Assembly: GCA_016302925.1 (NCBI GenBank) | Contig: JAEDMR010000002.1 | Span: 1-26,325 of the forward strand | Direction of reading: 5' to 3' | Origin: Bacillota bacterium | GTDB lineage: Bacteria > Bacillota > Clostridia > Peptostreptococcales > Anaerovoracaceae | Length of the DNA stretch: 26,325 nucleotides | Part shown: in pieces, positions 14,784 through 22,101 of the stretch | Layout of the letters: every line of letters begins with the position of its first letter | Position numbering within the stretch: the stretch's first letter is position 1 | Notes under the pieces: generated by a model | Seen by the model: only the letters and a program-made list of their open reading frames with translations | Told to the model about the DNA's origin: nothing | The model's database searches: none | Program-made: the position numbers and the translations under genes

Positions 14784-15752
14784 TTAGTCCACCTTTCTGA
14801 CGCACACTTCTTCTGCGTGCATCGATGCTTTCAGGTTTCGCACTGGTATTTTTTCCACATGTACTTCTTTCCTTTCGTCGCCTCTTGCTCCTGCCCCTGT
14901 CCCGGCGGCACCTGCCATTGCCCCTGCCCCTGCCCCGGCGGCACCTGCCCCCGGCACCGGGTAGCCAATCTGGCACTCGTTCACATACAGCAGCCGGTCG
15001 TCCTGGAGGATCCCCGGCTGGCGCAGGCGGCGGCGGTTGACCGTAGCCCGCTGCAAAGTCCGGCCGGGGGCGTCGGGGTCAGGCAGATAGGTTATGCTTC
15101 CGTTGTACACCTCGAAGAGCTCCGAAGCCGGCTCATTGCACCGGATAGCGCCGTACATGTTTTCCTCGTCAAAATTCACCAAAAGCTGCCAGGTCTGCGG
15201 CGTATCATTTCGAATCTTCAGATCCAGCCAACCTTCACTGATGGTGGCATCCGTCCCGACAGGCAGGTCATGGGTCGTAGGCGGAAACTGCTCAAGCCCG
15301 TGGGCATGACGTTCCGTCACCGTCAGCGGTGTGTGGAGAAACAGCCAGTAGAGCATGGTGGAAAGCTGGCAGAGCCCGCCGCCGTAACTGCCGGTGATTT
15401 GCCCGTCCTGCAGATTCAGTCCGTCCTTGTACGGCACATTCCGGTCTGCGCGGTGCACGGACTGCCAGAATGAAAAGGTCTCACCGGGCCGGATTACCAG
15501 CCGGTCCACACAGTCCGCAGCAAGCTTCAGGTTGAAGACTTTGTTGAACTGATACTCCATGGGAAATCCGCTGTCGTAATTCAGCAGCGGCGAAGTCGTA
15601 AAAAATGTCTCATATGGAAGAAGCGAATCCGCACGGGTCCGGGCGTACCGGTTGCCGTCCAGCCGCATGTGTCCGTAAAAAAACAGCTTCCGCTCAAACT
15701 GCCGCAGCGGCAGAAGAAACGGGAATTGCTGTGTCAGTCTTTTTCTCGTCAT
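14784..15752 (-). CDS. vanW: VanW family protein
   Basis: A 322-residue VanW protein, the accessory protein of vanB- and vanG-type glycopeptide clusters, whose biochemical role is unknown. The signature is GSYGGGLCQLSTMLYW (121-136, Cys128) followed by TVTERHAHG with conserved His. Before it lie VFNLKLAAD and VIRPGETFSFW, also typical. ATG 15752 is chosen for AAGGGGG seven bases upstream; an in-frame upstream start at 15827 has none. The C terminus is odd: about 25 residues of Gly/Ala repeats encoded by a 33-bp DNA duplication (14891-14916 and 14924-14949), then a charged tail. It follows vanS by 186 bases that hold a VanR-type operator and -10 element, and it is coupled to the ligase gene. 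Confidence 0.9.
   Translation of the reverse strand: MTRKRLTQQFPFLLPLRQFERKLFFYGHMRLDGNRYARTRADSLLPYETFFTTSPLLNYDSGFPMEYQFNKVFNLKLAADCVDRLVIRPGETFSFWQSVHRADRNVPYKDGLNLQDGQITGSYGGGLCQLSTMLYWLFLHTPLTVTERHAHGLEQFPPTTHDLPVGTDATISEGWLDLKIRNDTPQTWQLLVNFDEENMYGAIRCNEPASELFEVYNGSITYLPDPDAPGRTLQRATVNRRRLRQPGILQDDRLLYVNECQIGYPVPGAGAAGAGAGAMAGAAGTGAGARGDERKEVHVEKIPVRNLKASMHAEEVCVRKVD
14891..14949. repeat. Tandem 33-bp-period repeat inside vanW
   Basis: A 26-base unit at 14891-14916 recurs at 14924-14949 with one mismatch, keeping frame (11 codons). It encodes a Gly/Ala-rich linker near the VanW C terminus and could vary in copy number. Confidence 0.7.
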
Positions 15753-15782
15753 AAAAATACCCCCTTCATCGGATCTGCTTCT

Positions 15783-15788
15783 ATTGTA
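15783..15788 (-). promoter_or_regulatory. -10 element of the vanW-vanG promoter
   Basis: TACAAT on the minus strand, 5/6 to consensus, 30 bases before the vanW ATG. At 17 bases upstream there is an A-rich stretch, not a -35. A promoter lacking a -35 fits one needing an activator, here VanR bound further upstream. Confidence 0.55.
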
Positions 15789-15848
15789 GCAGGGAAGGGG
15801 GTCTCGTTTTTTCATTTCACTTTGCAAAATCCATGCGTTTTGCTTCGA

Positions 15849-15871
15849 ATTTTCTTACGAATTTCTTACGG
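15849..15871 (-). promoter_or_regulatory. Tandem VanR-type binding sites upstream of vanW
   Basis: On the minus strand, CCGTAAGAAATT (15871-15860) and TCGTAAGAAAAT (15860-15849) lie 11 bases apart. The remembered VanR site in the enterococcal vanH promoter is TCGTANGAAANT; the second copy matches all fixed positions, the first misses only its first base. One-turn spacing suits a response-regulator dimer. They lie in the 186-base gap between vanS and vanW, upstream of the -10 at 15783. Confidence 0.75.
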
Positions 15872-15938
15872 TGCAGGGGCAGCTGGGGTGCCGGAGGGTG
15901 AAGGCAGCTGAAGTATCCGGCTGCCCGGGATGCCGGGA

Positions 15939-17048
15939 CTATTTCAGCGGCAGATCCACGGCGAAGCGGATTTTTTCGTCCTCGCTGGAAGCCGAGATCC
16001 GGCCGTGGTGCAGTTCTACAATCTCCTTCGCGATGGCCAGGCCCAGGCCCGCTCCGCCGCTGGCGGTGGTCCGGGAAGAATCCAGCCGGTAGAACTGCTC
16101 GAAGATCCGGGACAGCTTTTCGGCAGGAATGGTCATGCCCTGGTTCTCGAAGAGAAGATGGGCAGCGGATGCATCCACCGAAAGGGAAATGACGATTTCC
16201 GTATCCGGATAGCTGTAGCCCACAGCATTTCGAAGCAGATTATCGAAGACACGCTGCAGTTTGTCCGGATCGCAGTAAAGAATCACATCCGCCGGAGCGT
16301 CCAGACGGCAGGTCAGGTTCTTTTCCGTCAGCATGGGGCGGAACTCGAAGACCAGCTGCTCCAGCATGCGGGTCAGGTTGACACGGCTGTACTCCAGAGA
16401 AATGCTGGAAAGATTGAACCGGGTGATCTCAAAGAATTCGTTGATCAGTTCATCCAGCCGGCGGGCTTTTTCCAGAGAAATGTTCACATAGCGGGTCCGC
16501 ATTTCCTGAGAAATCTGCGGTTCGTCCTGCAGCAGGCTCAGATAGCCTATGACCGATGTAATGGGCGTTTTCAGATCATGGGCCAGATAGGCCACCAGCT
16601 CCGTCTTCCGCTTTTCCGCCTCCTGGGCGGCCCGCTGGTTGTTTCGCAGAGTCAACTTCAGCTGATTCATCTGGGTTTCAATCTGGCTCAGAGCCGGAGA
16701 GGAAAAGGAGATCAGCTCCCCGTCATCCTCATAGATGGACTCCGCACCTTCCAGCACTTCCTCAAGATAGGAAAAGGACTGGCTGAAATAATGGAGGAAA
16801 ATGGCCGTATATCCCAGACCGATGTAGCCAAGGGCAAGGATGGCCGTACGGTCAGCAAACCAGTGGGCCAGACGGTAGATCAGATCATACTCCTGCCAGA
16901 TAAACAGGGAGTAAAGCAGCTGGGCCAGAATATACAGCAGCGGGGCGGCAGCGGTATACAGTACCAGGGTCAGGACCAGCCGGAGCAGCTGCTGACGGCG
17001 CAGGCCGAAGACCAGGCTGCGGTTTTTCTTTTTCACTCGTGCATCCAC
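15939..17048 (-). CDS. vanS: VanS-like sensor histidine kinase
   Basis: A 369-residue membrane kinase. Two membrane segments (about 21-50 and 69-86) enclose a short external loop of about 18 residues, as in VanS proteins with small sensing domains. The H-box AYLAHDLKTPITSVIGYL carries the phospho-accepting H157; EFFEITRFNL, the N-box (DNLLRNAVGYS) and a GLGLAIAKE G-box follow. The stretch from AHDLKTP through DEPQIS to EITRFNL resembles VanS rather than a generic PhoR-type kinase. It would phosphorylate VanR in response to a glycopeptide or cell-wall signal. GTG 17048 is the start, with GGAGG nine bases upstream, 14 bases after vanR. Confidence 0.85.
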   Translation of the reverse strand: MDARVKKKNRSLVFGLRRQQLLRLVLTLVLYTAAAPLLYILAQLLYSLFIWQEYDLIYRLAHWFADRTAILALGYIGLGYTAIFLHYFSQSFSYLEEVLEGAESIYEDDGELISFSSPALSQIETQMNQLKLTLRNNQRAAQEAEKRKTELVAYLAHDLKTPITSVIGYLSLLQDEPQISQEMRTRYVNISLEKARRLDELINEFFEITRFNLSSISLEYSRVNLTRMLEQLVFEFRPMLTEKNLTCRLDAPADVILYCDPDKLQRVFDNLLRNAVGYSYPDTEIVISLSVDASAAHLLFENQGMTIPAEKLSRIFEQFYRLDSSRTTASGGAGLGLAIAKEIVELHHGRISASSEDEKIRFAVDLPLK

Positions 17049-17062
17049 GTAGCCGCACCTCC

Positions 17063-17791
17063 CTATTCCACTTTATAGCCAACGCCCCAGACGGTCCGGA
17101 TAAATTTCGGATTCCGGGCAGGCTCCTTCAGCTTTTCCCGGAGCCGGCCGATGTGGGCCATGACCGTATTGTTATTATCCAGATATTTTTCACCCCACAC
17201 TTTTTCAAACAGTTCCTCCGAGGAAATGACGCGGCCCCGGTTGGAGGCCAGATACCAGAGGATGGAAAACTCGATGGGCGTCAGGGTGACCGGATCATTG
17301 TACAGGGTGCAGGTATGGGTGTCCTTGTTGATCACCAGGCCGTGAATATCGATTTCATTCTGCGAAGGCGCAGGGTTGGCAGAACCTCCGTCCGGGCCTG
17401 CAGAAGAAGCGTCGGGATGGTTGTACCGGGTATAGCGGCGGAGCTGGGTTTTGACCCGGGCAATTACCTCCAGCGGATTAAAAGGCTTGGTGATATAGTC
17501 GTCCGCACCCAGGGTCAGTCCTGTGATCTTATCCATATCCTCCACCTTGGCCGTCAGCATGATCACCGGGAAATAGAAATCCTCCCGGATTTTTTTGCAG
17601 ATGGAAAAGCCATCGAGATCGGGCAGCATGACATCCAGAAGGGCCAGGGCGGGCGGATTCCTGCGGATGGCAGCAAGGGCCGGTTCCCCCTGATAAAAGG
17701 TCTCCACCTGGAAACCCTCATTCTTCAGATAGACCTCCAGCAGGTCCGCAATTTCACGTTCGTCATCTACTACAATAATTCGTTCGTTCAT
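17063..17791 (-). CDS. vanR: VanR-like response regulator (OmpR family)
   Basis: A 242-residue regulator: receiver domain (1-118), linker and C-terminal winged helix (145-242). The acidic pocket is D9/D10, the phospho-acceptor D53 (LLDVMLPDLDG) and the switch lysine K102. The run KITGLTLGADDYITKPFNPL followed by LRRY is nearly that of enterococcal VanR. The C terminus LTPIEFSILWYLASNRG and RTVWGVGYKVE is also VanR-like. The linker (about 122-145, Ser/Gly/Pro-rich) is longer than usual. ATG 17791 is used since GGAG lies seven bases upstream; ATG 17809 has no ribosome site. It leads the vanRS unit from a promoter at 17842-17870, and the sites before vanW are its likely targets. Confidence 0.88.
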   Translation of the reverse strand: MNERIIVVDDEREIADLLEVYLKNEGFQVETFYQGEPALAAIRRNPPALALLDVMLPDLDGFSICKKIREDFYFPVIMLTAKVEDMDKITGLTLGADDYITKPFNPLEVIARVKTQLRRYTRYNHPDASSAGPDGGSANPAPSQNEIDIHGLVINKDTHTCTLYNDPVTLTPIEFSILWYLASNRGRVISSEELFEKVWGEKYLDNNNTVMAHIGRLREKLKEPARNPKFIRTVWGVGYKVE

Positions 17792-17841
17792 AATCTCTCT
17801 CCAATTCATTGGTACGTTCGCTGTAACGATACTCCGTTTCC

Positions 17842-17870
17842 ATCATACCCCAAACCGCGCCTCCCTGCAA
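17842..17870 (-). promoter_or_regulatory. Promoter of vanRS
   Basis: On the minus strand, TTGCAG (17870-17865), 17-base spacer, TATGAT (17847-17842). The -10 is 5/6, the -35 weak. I see no copy of the VanR site here, so vanRS may not be autoregulated in the way of vanA. Confidence 0.55.
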
Positions 17871-17909
17871 GTCGAAACTTGGACTAGCGGGAAAGTCGGG
17901 TTTGGTACT

Positions 17910-17960
17910 TTTGGCACGCGCCAAAGCATGGTATGTTAAAAAGAGACCAAAGCATGGTAT
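17910..17960 (+). promoter_or_regulatory. Candidate operator: direct repeats before the MocR-like gene
   Basis: CCAAAGCATGGTAT occurs exactly at 17921-17934 and 17947-17960, 26 bases apart, ending 14 bases before the -35. A dyad TTTGGC (17910-17915)/GCCAAA (17920-17925) overlaps the first copy. MocR regulators often bind paired direct repeats upstream of their own and divergent promoters, so this is the likely autoregulatory site; it might also touch the divergent vanRS promoter. Confidence 0.65.
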
Positions 17961-17974
17961 TCTGAAAAGTGACA

Positions 17975-18003
17975 TTGAGGCAGACGGAAAAAAATGATAT
18001 AAT
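17975..18003 (+). promoter_or_regulatory. Promoter of the MocR/M20/amidohydrolase operon, predicted leaderless
   Basis: TTGAGG (17975-17980), 17-base spacer, perfect TATAAT (17998-18003). Six bases (CAGACT) separate it from ATG 18010, so transcription should start on the A of the start codon. No Shine-Dalgarno is present. Confidence 0.75.
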
Positions 18004-18009
18004 CAGACT

Positions 18010-19500
18010 ATGGATATTAAAATCAACCGCAACAGTGAGACACCGATTTTTTTACAGATCAAAGGCAGGATTAAAAACCTGATCGCAGCAGGAGAACTGG
18101 TTTCCGGCTATAAAATGCCGCCGGAGCGCAGGCTGGCCGAGGAACTGGGCGTTCACAGAAACACCGTGGTCAAGGCCTACAGCGAACTGATCTCCGAGGG
18201 CTATCTGACGGCGTCCAGAAAAACCCCGAAAGGGTATTTTGTCCGGAAACCCGACGGCGATGCCAGTTTCGGCAAGCGCTTTTTTCCGCTGGAAAAAATG
18301 ATCCTCTACAGCTTCAACGAGAAGGAAAAAATGTTTCTGGACGTATTCAGCCAATCCACCGGAAGCCGCTATCTGTCCTTCGGCGGGATCCTCATGGACA
18401 AGCGGACCATGCCGCTGAAGGGGATGGAGGAAATCATGCAGACCATGCTGCAGAGTGTTCAGAGCGAAGAGCCGGAGCAGGGGGAACTGGACGAGACGGA
18501 CCGGATGAAAAGGAACATATGCCGTGTCCTTTCCAGGGAAAACATGTACGTGAACCCCAGAAATATCCAGCTGGTATCGGAGACCAATCAGGCCCTGGAC
18601 TACCTGATCAACCTGTATCTGCAGGAAGGAGACTGGGTCATCGCCGAAGAACCGATTTTGCCGGACAATTCCGCTTTGATCCGAAATAAAGGCATACGGC
18701 TTGCCACGGTACCCATGGAAGAGGACGGCATGGACCTGAAAACCCTGGAAGTGCTTATGAAGAAGCATAAACCCAAATTCATCTACACTCTGCCCAACTT
18801 TCATAATCCAACGGGAATCACCATGTCCTTGGAAAAACGGGTGCAGCTGCTGGAAATCGCCCAGAGGTACGGGGTACCCATCATCGAGGAGGACTCCCAG
18901 CGGGTCTTTCGCTACACGGAAAACCGGATCCCCAGCCTGTATTCCCTGGATAAATACAAGTCGGTGGTCTACATTGACTCCTTCACCCTGTCCTTCCCGT
19001 ACGGCATCAAGACCGGATACGTGGTAGGGCCTTCCGATCTGGTGGAAACCCTGGGACGATGCATCGTGGTGGATGAAACTTTTGTAAGCAACATGGGTCA
19101 TCTCATGCTGAATGAATATATCGAGCGGGGACTCTGGGAGGAGCACGCCGACGATCTGGCAGACTGCTACGGCAGGCGGCAGGCGGTGCTCTGCCGGGAG
19201 CTTGACAAAATCCGCTCCCTTGGCATTTCGTATAGAAAGCCGCAGGGTGGTCTTACGCTGTGGTGTGACTTAGACGAAGACATCAACGAGAAAAAGCTGT
19301 ATCAGCTGGCGCTTGCACGAGGGCTTCTGATCATGCCGGGCTTTCTGTTTTACCCCTTCGGGTACGGAGGAGCCGGTCATGTGCGCCTGAGCTTTTCCAA
19401 GACCAGCGAGGAAGAAATCGTCCGGGGTACTGCCATTCTGGCGGATGCCCTGCGTGCATGCAGAAAGGAAAGGAGTAATATAAGTGAGCAAGTTTACTGA
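18010..19500 (+). CDS. MocR-type GntR regulator with a degenerate PLP site
   Basis: A 496-residue fusion of an N-terminal GntR winged helix (PIFLQIKGRIKNLIAAGEL through HRNTVVKAYSELISEGYL, about 10-75) and a C-terminal fold-type I aminotransferase-like domain (130-490). The domain retains SETNQALDYL, NFHNPTG and VRLSFSK. However, the usual S-F-S-K with the Schiff-base lysine reads S-F-T-L (L327), and the usual E-D-D-Y reads E-E-D-S (S296), so PLP may not be bound covalently. It may sense another ligand or a substrate-PLP adduct. It overlaps the AbgA-like gene by 17 bases, so it probably controls that operon through the repeats at 17921-17960. Confidence 0.85.
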   Translation: MDIKINRNSETPIFLQIKGRIKNLIAAGELVSGYKMPPERRLAEELGVHRNTVVKAYSELISEGYLTASRKTPKGYFVRKPDGDASFGKRFFPLEKMILYSFNEKEKMFLDVFSQSTGSRYLSFGGILMDKRTMPLKGMEEIMQTMLQSVQSEEPEQGELDETDRMKRNICRVLSRENMYVNPRNIQLVSETNQALDYLINLYLQEGDWVIAEEPILPDNSALIRNKGIRLATVPMEEDGMDLKTLEVLMKKHKPKFIYTLPNFHNPTGITMSLEKRVQLLEIAQRYGVPIIEEDSQRVFRYTENRIPSLYSLDKYKSVVYIDSFTLSFPYGIKTGYVVGPSDLVETLGRCIVVDETFVSNMGHLMLNEYIERGLWEEHADDLADCYGRRQAVLCRELDKIRSLGISYRKPQGGLTLWCDLDEDINEKKLYQLALARGLLIMPGFLFYPFGYGGAGHVRLSFSKTSEEEIVRGTAILADALRACRKERSNISEQVY

Positions 19501-20764
19501 GTACAGACGGGAATTCCACAAGTATCCGGAAAACGGATGGAGAGAGATCCGCACCAGTGCGCGGATTGCGGAAATCCTGACAGATATGGGCTATACCTGC
19601 CTCATGGGTCCGGATGTGGTCAATGTGGACAGCGTGATTCATCTGGTGCGTCCGGATGAAGAGGAAATGGCAGCGGTCATGAAGCGTGCCGTGGAACAGG
19701 GGGCAGATCCTGCGTTTGTGGAGAAGACCCGGGGCATTCCGGGGGTCATCGCCGAGCTGGATACGGGGAAGGAAGGACCGGTCACCGCATTCCGGTTTGA
19801 TATCGACTGCCTGCCCTATGATGAACCGAAAAAGGAAGGATACCGTCCGTTTGATGAGGACTACGCCTCCTGCAATCCGGAATCGGTACACGCCTGCGGG
19901 CATGATGCCCACACAGCCATGGGACTGGGCATTGCAGAAGGCATTCTGAAAAAGAAGGAAGAATACCGGGGAAAGATCCGTCTGATTTTCCAGCCGGCAG
20001 AGGAAACCTTCTGCGGAGCCATTTCTATTGTGGATAAGGGGCATCTGGATGATGTGGACAATTTCCTGGCCATGCATGTGGCCCTCAGTGCAGAAAACAA
20101 ACCGCTGCCGTCCCATACTGTCGCCTGCGGCTGCAAGGACTTTTTAAGCGACCGGCAGCTGGACATCACCTTCCACGGCCGTGCCGCTCATCCGTGCGGG
20201 GCTTCACAGGAAGGGAAAAACGCTTTGCTGGCAGCCTGCTCCGCAGCGCTGAACCTCCATGCCATTGCACCCCATGAACAGGGACTGACCCGGGTTAACG
20301 TGGGCGAGCTTCGTGCGGGAATTGCACCGAACACCATCGCACCCAATGCGTTCATGGTGGTGGAATACCGGGGTGAAACACCGGACATCTGCGCTTACCT
20401 GGAAGAAAGAGTATTCGAAATTCTGGACGGCAGCGCCAAAGCTTACGGCATGGAATATACCTACGATGATTACGGCGAAGTGCCGGCAGGCAAAAGCGAT
20501 GACGCCATGATGGATGTGGTCCGCCGGGCTGCGGTGAAAGTGCCATGGTTTGAGAAAATCTACTTCGAAGGCAATGTGGGCGGTACCGATGATGCGGCAG
20601 TCATGATGACCCGGGTACAAAAGAACGGCGGAAAGGGCGCCTACATCGGCATCGGCACCAACACCACACAGCCGGTGCATAACGCGGAATTCGACATGGA
20701 TGAAGACTGCATCGATGCAGCCATCGACCTGTGCCTCAATGCGCTGGACGAGCTGCACGGTTAA
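19484..20764 (+). CDS. M20-family amidohydrolase, AbgA-like
   Basis: A 426-residue metallohydrolase close in length and sequence feel to AbgA, the catalytic A subunit of p-aminobenzoyl-glutamate hydrolase. Shared features: HKYPENGWREIRTS near the N terminus, VTAFRFDIDCLPY, SCNPESVHACGHDAHTAMGLG (metal-binding Cys/His/Asp), IFQPAEE (catalytic Glu), ALNLHAIAPHEQGLTRVNVG and EFDMDED. M20 amidases remove the acyl or aryl group from N-substituted amino acids; the substrate here is not determined. No AbgB partner is in the window. The start is GTG 19484, with AAAGGAG eight bases upstream, within the 3' end of the regulator gene. The next gene follows after 42 bases and is probably in the same operon. 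Confidence 0.88.
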   Translation: MSKFTEYRREFHKYPENGWREIRTSARIAEILTDMGYTCLMGPDVVNVDSVIHLVRPDEEEMAAVMKRAVEQGADPAFVEKTRGIPGVIAELDTGKEGPVTAFRFDIDCLPYDEPKKEGYRPFDEDYASCNPESVHACGHDAHTAMGLGIAEGILKKKEEYRGKIRLIFQPAEETFCGAISIVDKGHLDDVDNFLAMHVALSAENKPLPSHTVACGCKDFLSDRQLDITFHGRAAHPCGASQEGKNALLAACSAALNLHAIAPHEQGLTRVNVGELRAGIAPNTIAPNAFMVVEYRGETPDICAYLEERVFEILDGSAKAYGMEYTYDDYGEVPAGKSDDAMMDVVRRAAVKVPWFEKIYFEGNVGGTDDAAVMMTRVQKNGGKGAYIGIGTNTTQPVHNAEFDMDEDCIDAAIDLCLNALDELHG

Positions 20765-20806
20765 TGTGATATTTACGGTCAGAAATTTACAGGCAGGAGG
20801 GAAACT

Positions 20807-22033
20807 ATGCTGATTATACAAAACGCCAGACTGTTAGGTCCGCTTACGGAAGGATATGACGGGCAGTTTGCGGATCTCTGGATCGAAGACGGGGTGATTC
20901 GGGAAATCCGCCCGGAAGGCTGGAACCCAGGCTGCAGCGGAACGGTTGCGGCAAATGGCTGCGGCATCCCGGAGGGGGCGCAGATTATCGACGCAGCCCA
21001 TTATACGGTGATGCCCGGCCTCATCGATATGCACGCCCATGTATATCTGAAGAGTCTGGACTTCGCTAAGATCAAGGATCTGGGGCCTGCCGACAGCGTG
21101 CTGAACGCATACATCTATGCCCGGGAATACCTGAAGGCCGGCTATACCACCGTCAGAGACTGCGGCTGCATGTATAACGTGACAGTGGCAATTAACGATG
21201 CGGCGCGGCGGGGCGAGCTTGATGCACCGCGGCTCATTTCCTGCGGTCAGATTCTGACGCCGACGGAGACGGGAAACGACACCTTCGGAGAACTGTATAT
21301 CGAGGCAGACGGTCCGGATCAGGTCCGCACCGCAGCCAGAAAGCAGTTCAAGCTGAAAAACGATTTCATTAAATATATGGTCACCGGCGCCTTCCTCAAC
21401 GAGAAGGGCAGCCCGGGCATGACCATCGCCGCCCTGGACGAGCTGAAAGCGGCGGTGGAGATCGCCGAAATGAAGGAATCCTATGTGTGCGGCCATGCCC
21501 ACGGCACCGCAGGCATCAAACGAGCCATCGAAGCCGGCATCCGCACCATCGAGCACGGTGTCTTCATTGATGACGAGTGCATCGACCTGCTGCAGAAAAA
21601 AGCCGACCGGTGCTTCCTGGTTCCGACGGGAGCCATTACCCTTGCCTGTGCCGGCGACACCGAAAACATGTCGGCCAACATGCAGGAAAAGGCGGAGCAG
21701 TACTTTGAAGAGGAGCGAAACAACATCAACCATGCCTACGAAGCCGGCCTGAAGCTGGGCTTCGGTTCCGATCTTGACATGGAAAACTTCATTGCCAACA
21801 TCGGCTATGAGTTCACCGCCAGAACGGATTACTATCATTTCAAACCGATGGATATCCTGCTGCAGGCCACGAAAAACAGCGCGGAGATCCTGATGCTGGA
21901 GGATGAAATCGGTACTGTGAAGGCGGGTAAGTGCGCCGACCTGATCATCACCGACGGCAATCCGGACGAAGACATCCGCGTCATGAACCGTCCGCTGCTT
22001 CACGTGATTCGCGGCGGGAAGATCATCTGCTGA
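20807..22033 (+). CDS. Amidohydrolase superfamily enzyme (metal-dependent; imidazolonepropionase/dipeptidase-like)
   Basis: A 408-residue member of the amidohydrolase superfamily. Metal-binding motifs appear in order: MPGLIDMHAH (H76, H78), a lysine in NDFIKYMVTGAF that could be carboxylated, VCGHAHGTAG, IRTIEHGVF and GFGSDLDMEN (catalytic Asp). The C terminus ends in the usual beta-sandwich return, KAGKCADLIITDGNPDEDI. The family includes prolidases and N-acyl- or Xaa-dipeptidases as well as imidazolonepropionase; I cannot choose. CAGGAGGG precedes ATG 20807 by about eight bases. Following the AbgA-like gene, it probably acts on a product or related amide. A bidirectional terminator follows. 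Confidence 0.85.
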   Translation: MLIIQNARLLGPLTEGYDGQFADLWIEDGVIREIRPEGWNPGCSGTVAANGCGIPEGAQIIDAAHYTVMPGLIDMHAHVYLKSLDFAKIKDLGPADSVLNAYIYAREYLKAGYTTVRDCGCMYNVTVAINDAARRGELDAPRLISCGQILTPTETGNDTFGELYIEADGPDQVRTAARKQFKLKNDFIKYMVTGAFLNEKGSPGMTIAALDELKAAVEIAEMKESYVCGHAHGTAGIKRAIEAGIRTIEHGVFIDDECIDLLQKKADRCFLVPTGAITLACAGDTENMSANMQEKAEQYFEEERNNINHAYEAGLKLGFGSDLDMENFIANIGYEFTARTDYYHFKPMDILLQATKNSAEILMLEDEIGTVKAGKCADLIITDGNPDEDIRVMNRPLLHVIRGGKIIC

Positions 22034-22048
22034 AATATGAAACCACAT

Positions 22049-22087
22049 AAAAAGACCGGCTTCTGTCACTTTGAGGCCGGTCCTTTT
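22049..22087. terminator. Bidirectional intrinsic terminator
   Basis: GACCGGC (22054-22060) pairs with GCCGGTC (22076-22082); TC/GA extends it inward. A-run 22049-22053 on one side and CTTTTCTTT on the other let it end the amidohydrolase operon (plus) and the YitT gene (minus). Confidence 0.8.
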
Positions 22088-22101
22088 CTTTCTTCCGAGC
22101 T

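Noticed and set aside
14817..15473. Plus-strand frame of 218 codons opposite vanW
   Set aside because: Antisense to a gene with clear VanW motifs; composition-driven shadow.
15752..15827. Longer VanW start at 15827
   Set aside because: No Shine-Dalgarno, and the region would overlap the -10 element; ATG 15752 has AAGGGGG at seven bases.
17791..17880. Possible VanR site before vanR
   Set aside because: TCGTTACAGCGA has only the first four bases of the consensus; not a credible match.
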